From the NCBI GenBank assembly GCA_013297775.1, contig JAAFIL010000010.1, positions 1-64,000 on the forward strand: DNA of 64,000 nt, in the 5' to 3' direction. The stretch comes from Bacteroidota bacterium (GTDB taxonomy: Bacteria; Bacteroidota; Bacteroidia; B-17B0; Aurantibacillaceae). Positions 25,214 through 35,479 of this stretch are shown here, in pieces. The notes under the pieces are model-generated. The model was not told the origin of the DNA, ran no database searches, and saw only the letters and a program-made list of their open reading frames with translations. The position numbers and the translations under genes were made by a program. The number at the start of each line of letters is the position of its first letter. Position 1 is the stretch's first letter.

Positions 25214-27478
25214 TTACTTTTTACGCTTTTTACTTATTTTTTTTGAGCTCTTTTTGTTTATTTTTTCACTTTTAATCGTTTTATCGGTAACAAATCCTGT
25301 TACTTTAAACTCCGTTCGACGATTAAACGCGTGTTGTTCCTCGCTACAAGCATCCGTTTTTTTACCTTCACAAGCGCAAGTATTAAGCAATTTACTTTCG
25401 CCATACCCTTTACCTTTTACTCGGTTAGCCGGCACGCCTTTACTTACTAAATACGCCGCACTACTTTTGGCTCGCTTATCCGAAAGGCTAAAATTCGCAT
25501 TAGCATTGCCTCTGCAGTCGGTATGCGAGTTAAGTTCAATCACTATGTCGGGGTTATCTTTCATAAGGCTTACCAACTTATCCAATTCGGTTGCCGCATC
25601 TGCTCGAATATTCCATTTTCCTAAATCAAAATAAATGTTTTCGATTTTGATAGGCTTACCCACCACCAATTTTAAGGCATAAATATCTTTTTCTACATCT
25701 TGCTTTTGTCCAGGCATCTTAAACCGCTCGGTGTTGGTAAAATAATCAGGCTTTTTTTCAGTTCCAATGTATAAATCTTTTCCAAAAGGTAAATTACACA
25801 CTTGATAACGCCCTGTGCTATCGGTAATGGCATCGTAATAACGATTGCCATCTTCATCATAAACGGCTACTTTTAAGCCAGCAACAGGTTTAGTATCGTC
25901 TTTATCACGAATAATTCCTTTCACACAATTTTGGGCTTTGGGCGAGAGGGTAATAATTAAAACGCTATCGGCTTTTGTTATGGTTTTTACGATAAGTTTC
26001 GTTTTGTAATTTTCGTTTTCACATAAAATACTTAGTTCTCTGTTTTCTTTTAAACGGGTAAAATAAAAACCGCTATCGAGTTTAGCTATCACATTAAAAT
26101 GAAGGGCATTAAGAGTGAAGGTAGTATTGCTGATGGTTTTCGCATTTAAAGTGTCCACAAATTTAATTTTAACGGGTAAAGATTTCGGTTTGTTATTTAC
26201 AAAATAATAAATATCGTCGTCTCTTAATTTATTTTTTCGGTTACTGCTCAAATAACCCGTGCGCCCTTTGTCTAAAACCTGAATACCAAAGTCATCATCC
26301 GAACTGTTTAAATTAGCACCTAAATTCTCAGCTTCAAAAAATAATTGGTCTTTATACAACCAACGCTCGGCATAAAACAAATCTAAGCCCCCCATTCCCG
26401 GGCGGTAATCGCTCGAAAAGTAAAGCACACCTTCTTCACTAATAAAAGGAAATACCTCGTTGCCTGGTGTGTTAATTTCTAAGCCGCAGTTAATAGGTTT
26501 GCCCCAACCCGAACTGTCTTTGGTACATCGGTAAATATCGTAGCCACCTGTTCCGCCTGGCATATCGCTACTAAAATAAAGGTATTGCCCATCTTTACTA
26601 AGCGATGGATGTAAGCAATTGTAAGTATAAGCGTTGTATTGGAAAGGTTTTATTTCAGGATGCGCATCTCCAAAACGATTCAACTCTGTTTTAAAGAGTT
26701 GTTGTTTTAAAATTCCCTCATTTTTTGGAGCTTGTTTTTTTTGCAATTTACCCGAAGCCGATCGCGTAAAATAAAGGGTATTTCCATCGCTGCTAAAACA
26801 AAGCGATCCATTATAAAATTTACTTTGTATATATTTATTAAATACTTGCACATTAGAAAAGCGAATGCTATCATTTTTTTGCGCACGGTTTAATCTATAA
26901 AAATTATTATTGGCCCAAGCACTACTTAATTTGATAAAAATAGAACCCTTGCGTTCGGTAACATAAACCAATTCGTTTTCATAAAGTACTGCACTAAATT
27001 CGGCTTTTGAGGTATTGATTCCATTTAGTTCATAAAGCCGCGTTAAAGCCGAGTCTTCCGTTAGTTCCGAAGGGTTCACATATAATTTTCCCCAAGCACT
27101 TAAATAAGGGTCGGCATTATCTTTTAAATTCATGAACACCAATTTTGCATCTTGCTTGCGGTTATTGGCTAATAAACTTTTACCATAACTTAATTGGTCA
27201 GATGGCGTTGCTGCCGACTGATCCACCACATCGCGCCAATAATCCACCGCATTGTTTAAATCATTTAAACGGGTATAGCATATAGCCGCTTGTCGAGAGG
27301 TGTAATAATCTTTTGGATTTGTTTTAAGGTGTTTAACATACAATTCAACCGCATCGGCATACGCCATGTTAATGAATAATTTGTCGGCCTTCAAAAGCGT
27401 GGGACTGGTTTTGCCAGTTTGACTGCTCAAAAGGAAAGGCAACGCACCAATTAAAAAAAGTAAAAAACGTTTCAACAT
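25214..27478 (-). CDS. OmpA-family protein with TPR and PD40-like repeats
   Basis: A 754-aa envelope protein. I take the ATG at 27478 because MLKRFLLFLIGALPFLLSSQ is a signal peptide; a longer frame reaches into the upstream gene. Order: TPR-like helices (about 25-130), beta-propeller strands with the FSSDGNTLYFTRS and SKDGQYLYFSSD pattern (about 220-420), a carboxypeptidase-regulatory-like domain (about 515-590, GIIRDKDDTKPVAGLKV), and an OmpA peptidoglycan-binding domain (about 610-720, FDLGKWNIRADAATELD, LNSHTDCRG, NRVKGKGYGESK). The C-terminus is Lys-rich. It resembles the PorE-like proteins that accompany PorP/SprF, tying an outer-membrane complex to peptidoglycan. It lies 4 bases after the PorP/SprF gene. 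Confidence 0.85.
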   Translation of the reverse strand: MLKRFLLFLIGALPFLLSSQTGKTSPTLLKADKLFINMAYADAVELYVKHLKTNPKDYYTSRQAAICYTRLNDLNNAVDYWRDVVDQSAATPSDQLSYGKSLLANNRKQDAKLVFMNLKDNADPYLSAWGKLYVNPSELTEDSALTRLYELNGINTSKAEFSAVLYENELVYVTERKGSIFIKLSSAWANNNFYRLNRAQKNDSIRFSNVQVFNKYIQSKFYNGSLCFSSDGNTLYFTRSASGKLQKKQAPKNEGILKQQLFKTELNRFGDAHPEIKPFQYNAYTYNCLHPSLSKDGQYLYFSSDMPGGTGGYDIYRCTKDSSGWGKPINCGLEINTPGNEVFPFISEEGVLYFSSDYRPGMGGLDLFYAERWLYKDQLFFEAENLGANLNSSDDDFGIQVLDKGRTGYLSSNRKNKLRDDDIYYFVNNKPKSLPVKIKFVDTLNAKTISNTTFTLNALHFNVIAKLDSGFYFTRLKENRELSILCENENYKTKLIVKTITKADSVLIITLSPKAQNCVKGIIRDKDDTKPVAGLKVAVYDEDGNRYYDAITDSTGRYQVCNLPFGKDLYIGTEKKPDYFTNTERFKMPGQKQDVEKDIYALKLVVGKPIKIENIYFDLGKWNIRADAATELDKLVSLMKDNPDIVIELNSHTDCRGNANANFSLSDKRAKSSAAYLVSKGVPANRVKGKGYGESKLLNTCACEGKKTDACSEEQHAFNRRTEFKVTGFVTDKTIKSEKINKKSSKKISKKRKK

Positions 27479-27482
27479 AAAT

Positions 27483-28397
27483 TTAAAAAAATCGGGGACT
27501 AGAGTAGTTCTTATTTTTGTATTTGAACACATAGTTTAACACCAACTCGTGCGAGCCAGTGTTATAAGTACTTAATTTAGAAAGTGAAAGGTCGTAATTG
27601 TAACCCACCCTAAATTGTGGATTAGCTTGCCAACCTACCATTGTTGCTAAGGCATCGTTTAAACGGTAACCAAGTCCTAACCAAAACCTATCTTTTAAAA
27701 TAGCTTGAAGATTTAACTCGGGTTGCAGAGGTGCAGCTGATGCGGCTTTTAGCATGAGACTTGGTTTTAATTTATAATCTTCATTAAGTTCAAACACATA
27801 TCCACCCGCTAAATAATAAGTTAAGCTATTGCCAACAAACGCCGTGCGCACGGCATTACCAACCGAAGTGTTTAATAACATCCGCGGAACCGAAAGCCCC
27901 ACATACCATTTTTCGGTATAATAATACAAACCTCCTCCCGCATTAAGCCCCCAAAGGGTAGGGGTACTCTGTAAAAATTGACGATCGTTTGTTTCGATAG
28001 TTGTTACCTGCGATAAACGTTCGGTGTAGGCACTAGCCCCTGTTTGCAAACCAAAACATAATTTTCCTTTTGGCAGTTTTAAACGGTAAGCCGCATTTAC
28101 TAAAATTAAGTTTCGGTACATTACACCAATAGACTCATTCATAATGTTTAAACCCACTCCAATTTTTTCGGCAGCTAAAGGTACATGGCCACTAAACGTA
28201 ACGTTAGTAGGTGCGCCACTAAATCCCATCCATTGCTTGCGCCCAAGTGTGGTAAGGCTTAATGCCTCGTGGCTACCCGCATACGCTGGATTGATAAAAC
28301 TTTCGTTGTACATGTATTGTGAAAACTGTGGATCGAATTGCGCTTTTAAAACGGGCAACCACACACACATCAATAGTAGTAAACTAATTTTTTTCAT
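27483..28397 (-). CDS. PorP/SprF-family type IX secretion outer-membrane protein
   Basis: A 304-aa beta-barrel protein. Signal peptide (~1-19), then QFDPQFSQYMYNESFINPAYAG, the family hallmark, and GRKQWMGFSGAPTNVTFSGH. Alternating beta strands run to the end. PorP/SprF proteins receive and anchor type B T9SS cargo at the cell surface (SprF with SprB in gliding bacteria). It lies 4 bases after the gene for a 1222-aa CHU_C cargo protein and just before an OmpA gene, the classical trio. Confidence 0.9.
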   Translation of the reverse strand: MKKISLLLLMCVWLPVLKAQFDPQFSQYMYNESFINPAYAGSHEALSLTTLGRKQWMGFSGAPTNVTFSGHVPLAAEKIGVGLNIMNESIGVMYRNLILVNAAYRLKLPKGKLCFGLQTGASAYTERLSQVTTIETNDRQFLQSTPTLWGLNAGGGLYYYTEKWYVGLSVPRMLLNTSVGNAVRTAFVGNSLTYYLAGGYVFELNEDYKLKPSLMLKAASAAPLQPELNLQAILKDRFWLGLGYRLNDALATMVGWQANPQFRVGYNYDLSLSKLSTYNTGSHELVLNYVFKYKNKNYSSPRFF

Positions 28398-28401
28398 AGA
28401 G

Positions 28402-31400
28402 TTAATACTTAATGGTTAAAGAACCCGTTAAAGGTTTATCGCTACTATTTAATTTCAAAACATAAAAATAAGTGCCAGCAGGTACTTTGTTTCCGGGCAG
28501 TAACAAGCCGCCCGTGTTTGGCCGTGCATCCCACGCTTCGGTGTTTTGATAGGTACTTTTTTTGAAAACCAAATTACCCCAACGGTTATACACTTGCAAT
28601 TCGTTATCAGGATAAGTTTCGATGCCTTGAATAACCAATAAATCGTTCACATTATCTCCATCAGGACTAAACCCAGTAGGCATTAAAAAGTCGGCAATTA
28701 AATTAATATCGGTTGTACCAAATTCGTTGGGTATGCCATCGCCGTTAGGGTCTCCTAAATCGCCTACCATAGATGAGTCGCTCACGTTACCAAATGAACC
28801 TGTCCCCACAGCGGTTACCAAATTTCTGAATGTAATTTGTGTGCCTGGTTTAACGAACACACGTAACTCAAGGCTACTGCTGTCGTTAAGGGCTAAACTA
28901 TTGGCAGGTGTACTTAATAAATTAACGGTGGTGCTGCCATTAAAAGCAGCATTGGGTAAAAAATTACCACTCAACGTTGTTAAGTTAACAAGGGTATAAG
29001 TGGCTGGAGGCGGGAATACCAAAGCCAAAGGCTCATTTAACTGAATAGCCGTAATAGGTGTGGTGCCATAATTTTTTGCTTTAATAACATAAGTAACATC
29101 AAATACGCCTCCGCCCAAATGCGCCAAACGTTCTACCTTTTTGGAAACGCCCAAAGCATCGCGACACGGAATGGCTATAACCGTTAGCGTATCCGAAACC
29201 GCTTTGCACCCATTCGCATTTTCTAAACGAATAAAATATTTGCCCGGTAACGAAATACCTAAAGTACTTGTGGCAGTTATGCTTAATGCCGGAACAGCCG
29301 CCCAAGTATAGTTACTAACCGATAACCCATTTGCGGTTAAAGTAACACTCGGGCAAAGATTAACCGTTCCTGTTGGGCTAACCGTGCCAGTTGGCAAGGG
29401 ATTAACCGTTACGCTGAAGGTAGTCGAATCTTTACAACCTGCATTAGCAAGCGCTATTAACTTTACGGTGTAAGTTCCCGCCACGGTATAAACGTGTTTT
29501 GGCCCTGCGGGGTTAGCAGGGCTTGGAGGCGTAAACGTTCCTGTTTGAATAACCGAGGGAGAACCATCTCCAAAATTCCAAGTGTAAGCGGTAATAAAAT
29601 TAGTAATGCCTATGGTAGAACTGTTAACGGCTTGAAGGGTATCGCCTAAGCAAAGGCTATTTGTAAAGCTAGCAATCGCTTTTGGGCATTCGTTAATGGG
29701 CGCAATGGCAAACTCGCCCCACTGCGTGAACTTACTATTTTGTGAAGGCGACGAACTAACCGTGCCGCTGCTTGCTACAAAAACGGGCGTTAAATCTTTT
29801 ATGTAATCCCAAGCGGGTGGGTTTACACGTTTGGCAATGCTGTGCGCCGAGGCAGGACTGTAATCGTTAGTACCATATTGCAGCGTTAGTTGAGGACTCG
29901 AAAAGTTATTAGTACCTCCATCATCAATACGCCAATACGATTGCGGTGTCCAAGTTGGTGCAATAGGTAAATTGATTGGTAAAATAGGGGCGTTAGCAGG
30001 AAAATACTCAGCCGTATAAGTTGTAAGGGCAGCATTGGTTTGGATTAAACTTAATTGGGTCGAACGGTTGCCAATATTTTCTTTGCCAATGGGTAAGTGA
30101 AGTGTAAAATTACCTGCACTTAAACGCTCGGCATGCAAAGGACCATTCACAAAGGACGTATTGATTCCTAAATCGCTAACACAAGTTTCTTTTAATAAAA
30201 GTGTGCTAAGGCTAAAGGTATTGATAAGCCCATTTAAACAATACAAACTATCTTTTAACTCGAACCCCGCATCTACATAAAGCGTATCGCCAATACCATT
30301 CATTTGCAATACATTTAAAGTTGGGCTGTTAACACCAATGTAGTGAATGCTTTTAGAAACAACGTTACGTTCGGCATAAAACCCAGGTTCTATTTGTACG
30401 TTTAAAACGGGGCTTCCAAATGTGTTATCGTGTCCCTCTTGTAGGTACGGTCGCAAACCATTATTAGGCGATTCGTTATCCACAATAAGCGTTGTATAAT
30501 CGCCTTGATAACCCACGGCAGCGGGGTCGCCATTATTTTTTACCCAAGGCGAAAAATCAATAGCACCCGTTGGTGTAAATGGGTTAAACCCAATTAAATG
30601 CGGATTAATAGCTGGGAATGGAAGTGGCGCAGCACTGGTGTACTCTTGAAGTGTAGCTGCAATACTTAGCGCACTAAACGCATTAAAAAACGAGTTAGAA
30701 CAATCAATGGCGTTGGCACTTTTATTAATGCTGCGTATGTTTTTAGTGCATCCGTAAAAGCCATTAAACTGCGCATTAACCGATGTGGTTGTGGCGGTGT
30801 AAACGCGGTTAGCATCAAAAAAATCAGAAATGGGAGCGGTAGTGCCTGTAAACGCTGGCAATTGTTGAAACATCACCCCAATTTCGCAATTGATAAATTT
30901 ATTATTCAATAATAGATGATTAGCCCCTTCTAATACCATGCCAAACGCATCAAATAAAGTATCGGGTACTTGCGAATTATAAGGCGCAGCTGCCCAAGCC
31001 GTAACATCAGTAGGGGTAAAGGCTGCCCCTACAACAGGCGTATTTAAAATGCTGTAATTACTAATTTCATTCTCGCTCAACACAATGCCTTTAGTACTCA
31101 GTGTGCCCGAAGCCCCTGCAATGTTGGCATCGCGATTCATAACAGCAATACCACAAATATCGCGGCGGTCTAACGAAGGTATAGTTCGAGAAATGGTATT
31201 TTTGCTAATCACAAAACTACCAATACCACTTGTGTTTCCATTTCCTAGGCAAGTTTTAATTTCCATGGCGGCAAACCCACAATTGGTAAGTACATTGTTT
31301 TGAAGTTGACCACTCAAAAATCCATGCACTGCAATACCCGGTTGCGCACAGCCCGTAACAGTGCATTGGGTAATGGACACAAATTTATTGGTGCGGGTGC

Positions 31401-32070
31401 TAGGCGGTGTATTAAAATCAATGCCTACAAAAGGGTTGGCTGTAAACAACGATTGACGAATGAATACGCTGTCGTTTTCGGGACCTAACACTAAAATAGC
31501 CCTCGAAATAGTGGTGCCATTATTGGTAGTCATGGTGCAAGTATCCATTACAAAACGTTTAAGTCGAATGGATCCAAAATACCTTAACCCATTCGAGAAA
31601 TTATCAGAGATGTTGCAATTGGCAAATCGGGTGTAAAGCGTATCTGTATTTAGTCCGCCATTGTGGCTAACCCCCAAATTGTATTGAATGATAGATAAAG
31701 CGCGCACATCGCTAACCACGTTTTTATCAATGGTAAAACCCACGCCACCCCCAGCAGTTTTATTGCCGCCATTAAAAATACTTAACGCACTACTGGCACC
31801 AAATACATAAATACTTTTGGTGAGAATAACTTGCTCGTTATACGTTCCCGCATCTACATAAATGGTATCAAAAGGAGCAGCTTGCGTAAGGGCAAAATTA
31901 ACGGTTGCAAACGGAGCAGCAGGTGTTCCTGCATTGGCATTGCTCCCTGCAATTGAAGCAGGCGTATATACATCGCCAACATTGCTTGCATCATCTACAT
32001 ACCATTTTGTAGCCAATGCCGATGTACTTAAAAAATAAAACGCAATAAAAAAGTAAATAACTTTATACAT
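28402..32070 (-). CDS. Large surface protein with beta-helix, PKD and CHU_C sorting domain
   Basis: 1222 aa. Signal peptide (~1-20). Residues ~25-480 form a right-handed beta-helix-like region (FDTIYVDAGTYNEQVILTKS, ISDNFSNGLRYFGSIRLKRF, many VSITQCTVTGC-type turns). A PKD domain follows (about 835-910, TYTWNFGDGS, HVYTVAGTYTVKL), then a second Ig-like domain and a DUF11-like stretch (IKAKNYGTTPITAIQLNEPL). The C-terminus is a gliding-type CHU_C domain (about 1135-1222, LMPTGFSPDGDNVNDLLVIQ, YNRWGNLVF, PAGTYFYVLKL). It is type B T9SS cargo, held at the surface by the PorP/SprF partner. It heads the three-gene run; adhesion or glycan binding is plausible. Confidence 0.85.
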   Translation of the reverse strand: MYKVIYFFIAFYFLSTSALATKWYVDDASNVGDVYTPASIAGSNANAGTPAAPFATVNFALTQAAPFDTIYVDAGTYNEQVILTKSIYVFGASSALSIFNGGNKTAGGGVGFTIDKNVVSDVRALSIIQYNLGVSHNGGLNTDTLYTRFANCNISDNFSNGLRYFGSIRLKRFVMDTCTMTTNNGTTISRAILVLGPENDSVFIRQSLFTANPFVGIDFNTPPSTRTNKFVSITQCTVTGCAQPGIAVHGFLSGQLQNNVLTNCGFAAMEIKTCLGNGNTSGIGSFVISKNTISRTIPSLDRRDICGIAVMNRDANIAGASGTLSTKGIVLSENEISNYSILNTPVVGAAFTPTDVTAWAAAPYNSQVPDTLFDAFGMVLEGANHLLLNNKFINCEIGVMFQQLPAFTGTTAPISDFFDANRVYTATTTSVNAQFNGFYGCTKNIRSINKSANAIDCSNSFFNAFSALSIAATLQEYTSAAPLPFPAINPHLIGFNPFTPTGAIDFSPWVKNNGDPAAVGYQGDYTTLIVDNESPNNGLRPYLQEGHDNTFGSPVLNVQIEPGFYAERNVVSKSIHYIGVNSPTLNVLQMNGIGDTLYVDAGFELKDSLYCLNGLINTFSLSTLLLKETCVSDLGINTSFVNGPLHAERLSAGNFTLHLPIGKENIGNRSTQLSLIQTNAALTTYTAEYFPANAPILPINLPIAPTWTPQSYWRIDDGGTNNFSSPQLTLQYGTNDYSPASAHSIAKRVNPPAWDYIKDLTPVFVASSGTVSSSPSQNSKFTQWGEFAIAPINECPKAIASFTNSLCLGDTLQAVNSSTIGITNFITAYTWNFGDGSPSVIQTGTFTPPSPANPAGPKHVYTVAGTYTVKLIALANAGCKDSTTFSVTVNPLPTGTVSPTGTVNLCPSVTLTANGLSVSNYTWAAVPALSITATSTLGISLPGKYFIRLENANGCKAVSDTLTVIAIPCRDALGVSKKVERLAHLGGGVFDVTYVIKAKNYGTTPITAIQLNEPLALVFPPPATYTLVNLTTLSGNFLPNAAFNGSTTVNLLSTPANSLALNDSSSLELRVFVKPGTQITFRNLVTAVGTGSFGNVSDSSMVGDLGDPNGDGIPNEFGTTDINLIADFLMPTGFSPDGDNVNDLLVIQGIETYPDNELQVYNRWGNLVFKKSTYQNTEAWDARPNTGGLLLPGNKVPAGTYFYVLKLNSSDKPLTGSLTIKY

Positions 32071-32236
32071 ACATTATCCATTCATAAAAACGTAAACCAG
32101 TTGAGACTTATCAATGGTTAGATGTGTTTTTAAAACCCATCGAAACCTTGCAATAAAGTACTCGCTAGTAAAAACTAATCTTGATAAAGTAAATATAACA
32201 AAAAACGGAATATATTGAACAAATACGCCATTGCAT

Positions 32237-33508
32237 TTAGTCGAGGGCCTTCATCACCATTTGATGCGTATAACGGCTGCGTTGTTCAATTAATACCAAT
32301 TTATTTTCGCTGAGTTTCGTAATAATATCTTGGTCATAATTACGAATGGTCATCAACTCAACAGGTTCGTTATAAAGCACCTTGTAATCGTATTGCAAGG
32401 TTTGAATTAGATGCGGAATTTTATGTACATCGTTATCCACACAAATGCTAAAACTAATGGCACTGTTTTGCATCATGTTTACTTGCACATCGAAGTGCGA
32501 TAGATGCTTAAAAATAGCACTTAAATTTTCTTCGGCTATAAAACTAAAATCTTTGGGTTGTATGGATAAAAGTATTTGATTGACTTTAAAAATATAACTG
32601 GTAATACTGATGCGTTTCTCGGTATCTTTTACAACGCTGCCCTCATCGCTTGGGTTTAAAAACGATTTTACATAAAGAGGTATATTTTTATTTTGAAGCG
32701 GTTTAATAGTTTTAGGATGTATAACCGAAACGCCATAATAAGTAAGTTCAATGGCATCTTGATAAGTGAGTTCGTCTATCTTTCGGGTATTTTTAAAATA
32801 TTTCGGGTCGGCATTTAAAACCCCGGGTACATCTTTCCAAATCGTAACTTTTGCTGCGTTAGTAAAATAAGCGAGCAAGGCGGCAGTGTAATCACTTCCC
32901 TCGCGCCCTAAAGTGGTCATGTAATTTTCGGAGGTGCCACCTATAAACCCTTGCGTTATTACAATAGGTATCGTTTTAAAATGAGGTAGTAATTGACTGC
33001 TCACGAGTGCTTGCGAAAGTTCGTAATCTACTTTGCCTTCGCGATAAGTGTTATCCGTTTGAATAAGACCGCGCGCATCGAGCCAAGTGTTGGCAATAGC
33101 TTGCGTATTCAAATAAGCACTAATAATTTTTGTGGCCAACAGTTCGCCCAAGCCAACTATTTGATCGTATTCTTGATTGTATGAAAAACTAGGTTCTTCT
33201 TCGATGGCCCAAAGCAATTCTACAAATATATTTTCAAAATCTATATATACCTGGTGTTTTGTATCGGGGATGAGCGTATTTAAAATACTCAGGTGCGCCT
33301 GTTTAATAGTTTCTAAATGCTCAGTAGGATTACCTTCTTTATAAAAAAACGCATTCACCAATTGTTCGAGTTGGTTGGTGGTTTTGCCCATAGCCGAAAC
33401 CACAACAATTGTAGAACTTGTGGCATAGTTTTTTAAGATACTTGCTACATTTTTTACCGCTTCGGCATCTTTTACCGAAGCACCGCCAAATTTAAAAACC
33501 TGAATCAT
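32237..33508 (-). CDS. lysC: Aspartate kinase
   Basis: 423 aa, monofunctional. It phosphorylates aspartate, the first step towards lysine, threonine, methionine and diaminopimelate. Seen: KFGGASV (about 5-11) and VVVSAMGKTTNQL in the amino-acid kinase fold, TQGFIGGTSENYMTTLGREG (about 186-205), SDYTAALLA, and a C-terminal ACT regulatory region (about 300-423). The length fits the ~420-aa class. It stands alone on the minus strand, with a 161-bp hairpin repeat upstream of its promoter. Confidence 0.92.
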   Translation of the reverse strand: MIQVFKFGGASVKDAEAVKNVASILKNYATSSTIVVVSAMGKTTNQLEQLVNAFFYKEGNPTEHLETIKQAHLSILNTLIPDTKHQVYIDFENIFVELLWAIEEEPSFSYNQEYDQIVGLGELLATKIISAYLNTQAIANTWLDARGLIQTDNTYREGKVDYELSQALVSSQLLPHFKTIPIVITQGFIGGTSENYMTTLGREGSDYTAALLAYFTNAAKVTIWKDVPGVLNADPKYFKNTRKIDELTYQDAIELTYYGVSVIHPKTIKPLQNKNIPLYVKSFLNPSDEGSVVKDTEKRISITSYIFKVNQILLSIQPKDFSFIAEENLSAIFKHLSHFDVQVNMMQNSAISFSICVDNDVHKIPHLIQTLQYDYKVLYNEPVELMTIRNYDQDIITKLSENKLVLIEQRSRYTHQMVMKALD

Positions 33509-33515
33509 ACGGTTA

Positions 33516-33523
33516 CAAAATTA
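33516..33523 (-). promoter_or_regulatory. Bacteroidota-type -7 box for lysC
   Basis: The minus strand reads TAATTTTG, matching TAnnTTTG, with a TTG 18 bases upstream (33542-33544). It ends only seven bases before the ATG at 33508, so the message would have almost no leader. Confidence 0.4.
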
Positions 33524-33606
33524 AAAAATGTAGGTGTACACCAACAATTATTTAAGTGCAGTTACGAACATATTTGTTCAGTAATTTAAAAGGTTATAAA
33601 GTATTC

Positions 33607-33767
33607 ATACCAATATCGGTTCTAAAAGATACAAGTTGAACCAGAATTATTTTTCTTTTAGGCGACGAAAAAATTATAGGCGTAGCAAGCCCTACGGGTA
33701 TAATTTTTGAGGAAGTATAAGAGAAAAGAAACTGGGTCAACGTATCTTTTAGAAATGATGTTGGTAT
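33607..33767 (+). repeat. 161-bp hairpin repeat, copy 2 (MITE-like)
   Basis: Ends ATACCAATATC and GATGTTGGTAT pair as imperfect terminal inverted repeats of about 38 bp (TTCTAAAAGATAC with GTATCTTTTAGAA inside). The centre has GGCGTAGC-AAG-CCCTACG flanked by AAAAATTATA and TATAATTTTT. It fills most of the 309-base gap between lysC and the S41 protease gene. I found no clear target-site duplication. Confidence 0.88.
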
Positions 33768-33817
33768 CAATTGAGGACTTATACTCTATTCAAATAAAAC
33801 AAGGTAAATAGCAGTTT

Positions 33818-35233
33818 TTATTTAGTATTTCTAATTTTTTGTAAAGTAAAGTCCAACGCATTTTCTGATTTAACATGTATGTTTGGAATTATACCGTGAA
33901 AGTCTTTATCTGTTGCGCCAATAGTATAAAATTTCTTTTGTGATATGGTAACTGATAGTTTTGTAACGGGTAAAGCTGCCGTAATCTTGTCTCCATAGGT
34001 AACTATCCAACCGCCTGTTTCTTCGCCGATAATTGTCCCCATTTTATAGTATTTAAAACATTGCGCAAAAGTTGATGCAGATGAAAATGTTTTTAGACTT
34101 ATTAAAAGAAATATTTTACCATTAAATCTATTCGTATGTGGGGAGATTAAGTTTTCATAATCTAGTGATTCTGTATTTCCATTTTTTTGTTTTTTCAAAT
34201 AATTGTATGTTTCACAATTTGCGCTATCATCTTCACATTTTATTTTGAAAAAATCTTTTTGTAGTTGACTATATTTTATGATTGTCTTACCAAATTGAGT
34301 AAATTTTTCTTTTGATATGTACTTTAATAGTTTATCGCCAACGGATGAATTTCCGCCTCCATTTTCTCTAATATCTATTATCAGATTTTCAATTTTTTCC
34401 TTTGTCATTATGTTAAACGCACTGTCTAGGAATATCTGAAACCTTACATTATCATTAAAGTAACGAAAATCTATAATAGCTGTTTTTAAATCTTTTTTTA
34501 AAATTAAACTGTAATCTGCTATCGGCTTTTCTACTTCTGTTGTTGGTTGTTTTTTTGATTGGATTTCTTTTCGTAAGTCAGCAAAAGTTATTGATGGAAT
34601 TACTTTTGTACTCACCACATTATTGAATTTGAATTTTACTTTAAAATCAGTTTCAAGGTCAAAATAGGTTTGTAGCAAAGATCCTAAAAAAATATTTGAG
34701 GCAGTTTTAAGTCTGTATGGTTTTGCCTCACCACTTGTATTAGAAATAAATTTATCAATCATTTGTTCTGATGATATTCCATTGATATCTATGATTTCAG
34801 CACCATTTGGAATTTCTGGTGGTGAGTTATAGATGTATCCATTTACAACAATATGTGGTTTATCGAATGATAAATTGGCAATGTATGGAAATAATTTAGT
34901 TTCATCTGTCATAAATTTGTTACCAGCATATTTTATTGAAGTATGACCATCAGAAATTGAAGCAACTAAAGGTGCAATTAGTTTGTAATACTCTCTAATG
35001 GTTAAAGGCTCAATAAATTGTTTTTTAATTTCTGCAATTCGTTTATCAAAATCTTTTTTAGAAATCACCGAAAATGGATTGGGATGCGTTGCAACTATAT
35101 AGCTATATAACGAATCCAAATCTTCATTAAGTTCAATTTTGCTGTATCTTTTCAACCCATTTGTCGCCTGTGAATAGGCTTCTCCTAACAAAAGAGTTGT
35201 TAGGAGAGACGCAAATACAAATATTTTTTTCAT
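33818..35233 (-). CDS. S41-family peptidase, secreted
   Basis: 471 aa with a signal peptide (~1-22, ending SQA). An N-terminal helical region (LDSLYSYIVATHPNPFSVIS) and a degenerate PDZ-like middle (PPEIPNGAEIIDINGISSEQ) precede the S41 core: LIIDIRENGGGNSS (about 286-299), LISLKTFSSASTFAQCF with the nucleophile Ser (about 378), and GEETGG. The catalytic Lys typical of CtpA is not obvious. This is the branch of S41 enzymes with a looser substrate choice, common in Bacteroidota. It acts outside the cytoplasm; the target is unknown. It is not in an operon. Confidence 0.8.
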   Translation of the reverse strand: MKKIFVFASLLTTLLLGEAYSQATNGLKRYSKIELNEDLDSLYSYIVATHPNPFSVISKKDFDKRIAEIKKQFIEPLTIREYYKLIAPLVASISDGHTSIKYAGNKFMTDETKLFPYIANLSFDKPHIVVNGYIYNSPPEIPNGAEIIDINGISSEQMIDKFISNTSGEAKPYRLKTASNIFLGSLLQTYFDLETDFKVKFKFNNVVSTKVIPSITFADLRKEIQSKKQPTTEVEKPIADYSLILKKDLKTAIIDFRYFNDNVRFQIFLDSAFNIMTKEKIENLIIDIRENGGGNSSVGDKLLKYISKEKFTQFGKTIIKYSQLQKDFFKIKCEDDSANCETYNYLKKQKNGNTESLDYENLISPHTNRFNGKIFLLISLKTFSSASTFAQCFKYYKMGTIIGEETGGWIVTYGDKITAALPVTKLSVTISQKKFYTIGATDKDFHGIIPNIHVKSENALDFTLQKIRNTK

Positions 35234-35479
35234 ATTTCATTCGAATTTTGTTATTGACAGGGTGTATGCAGATAACACTCAAAAGTATAAATTTCTGACT
35301 AAAGAACAAAATGTACTCTTATAAAATCTATGATTTATGTTTTTGTAAAAACTTTGATTTTTTAAAATTTTTATTCATCATAATATCAATTCAGTACTAA
35401 CAGTTAATGGTAATATGCCACAAATTAAGGTACTTATTTTTATTTGAATGCTTACCAATAAAATTTTCATTTTTTCACT

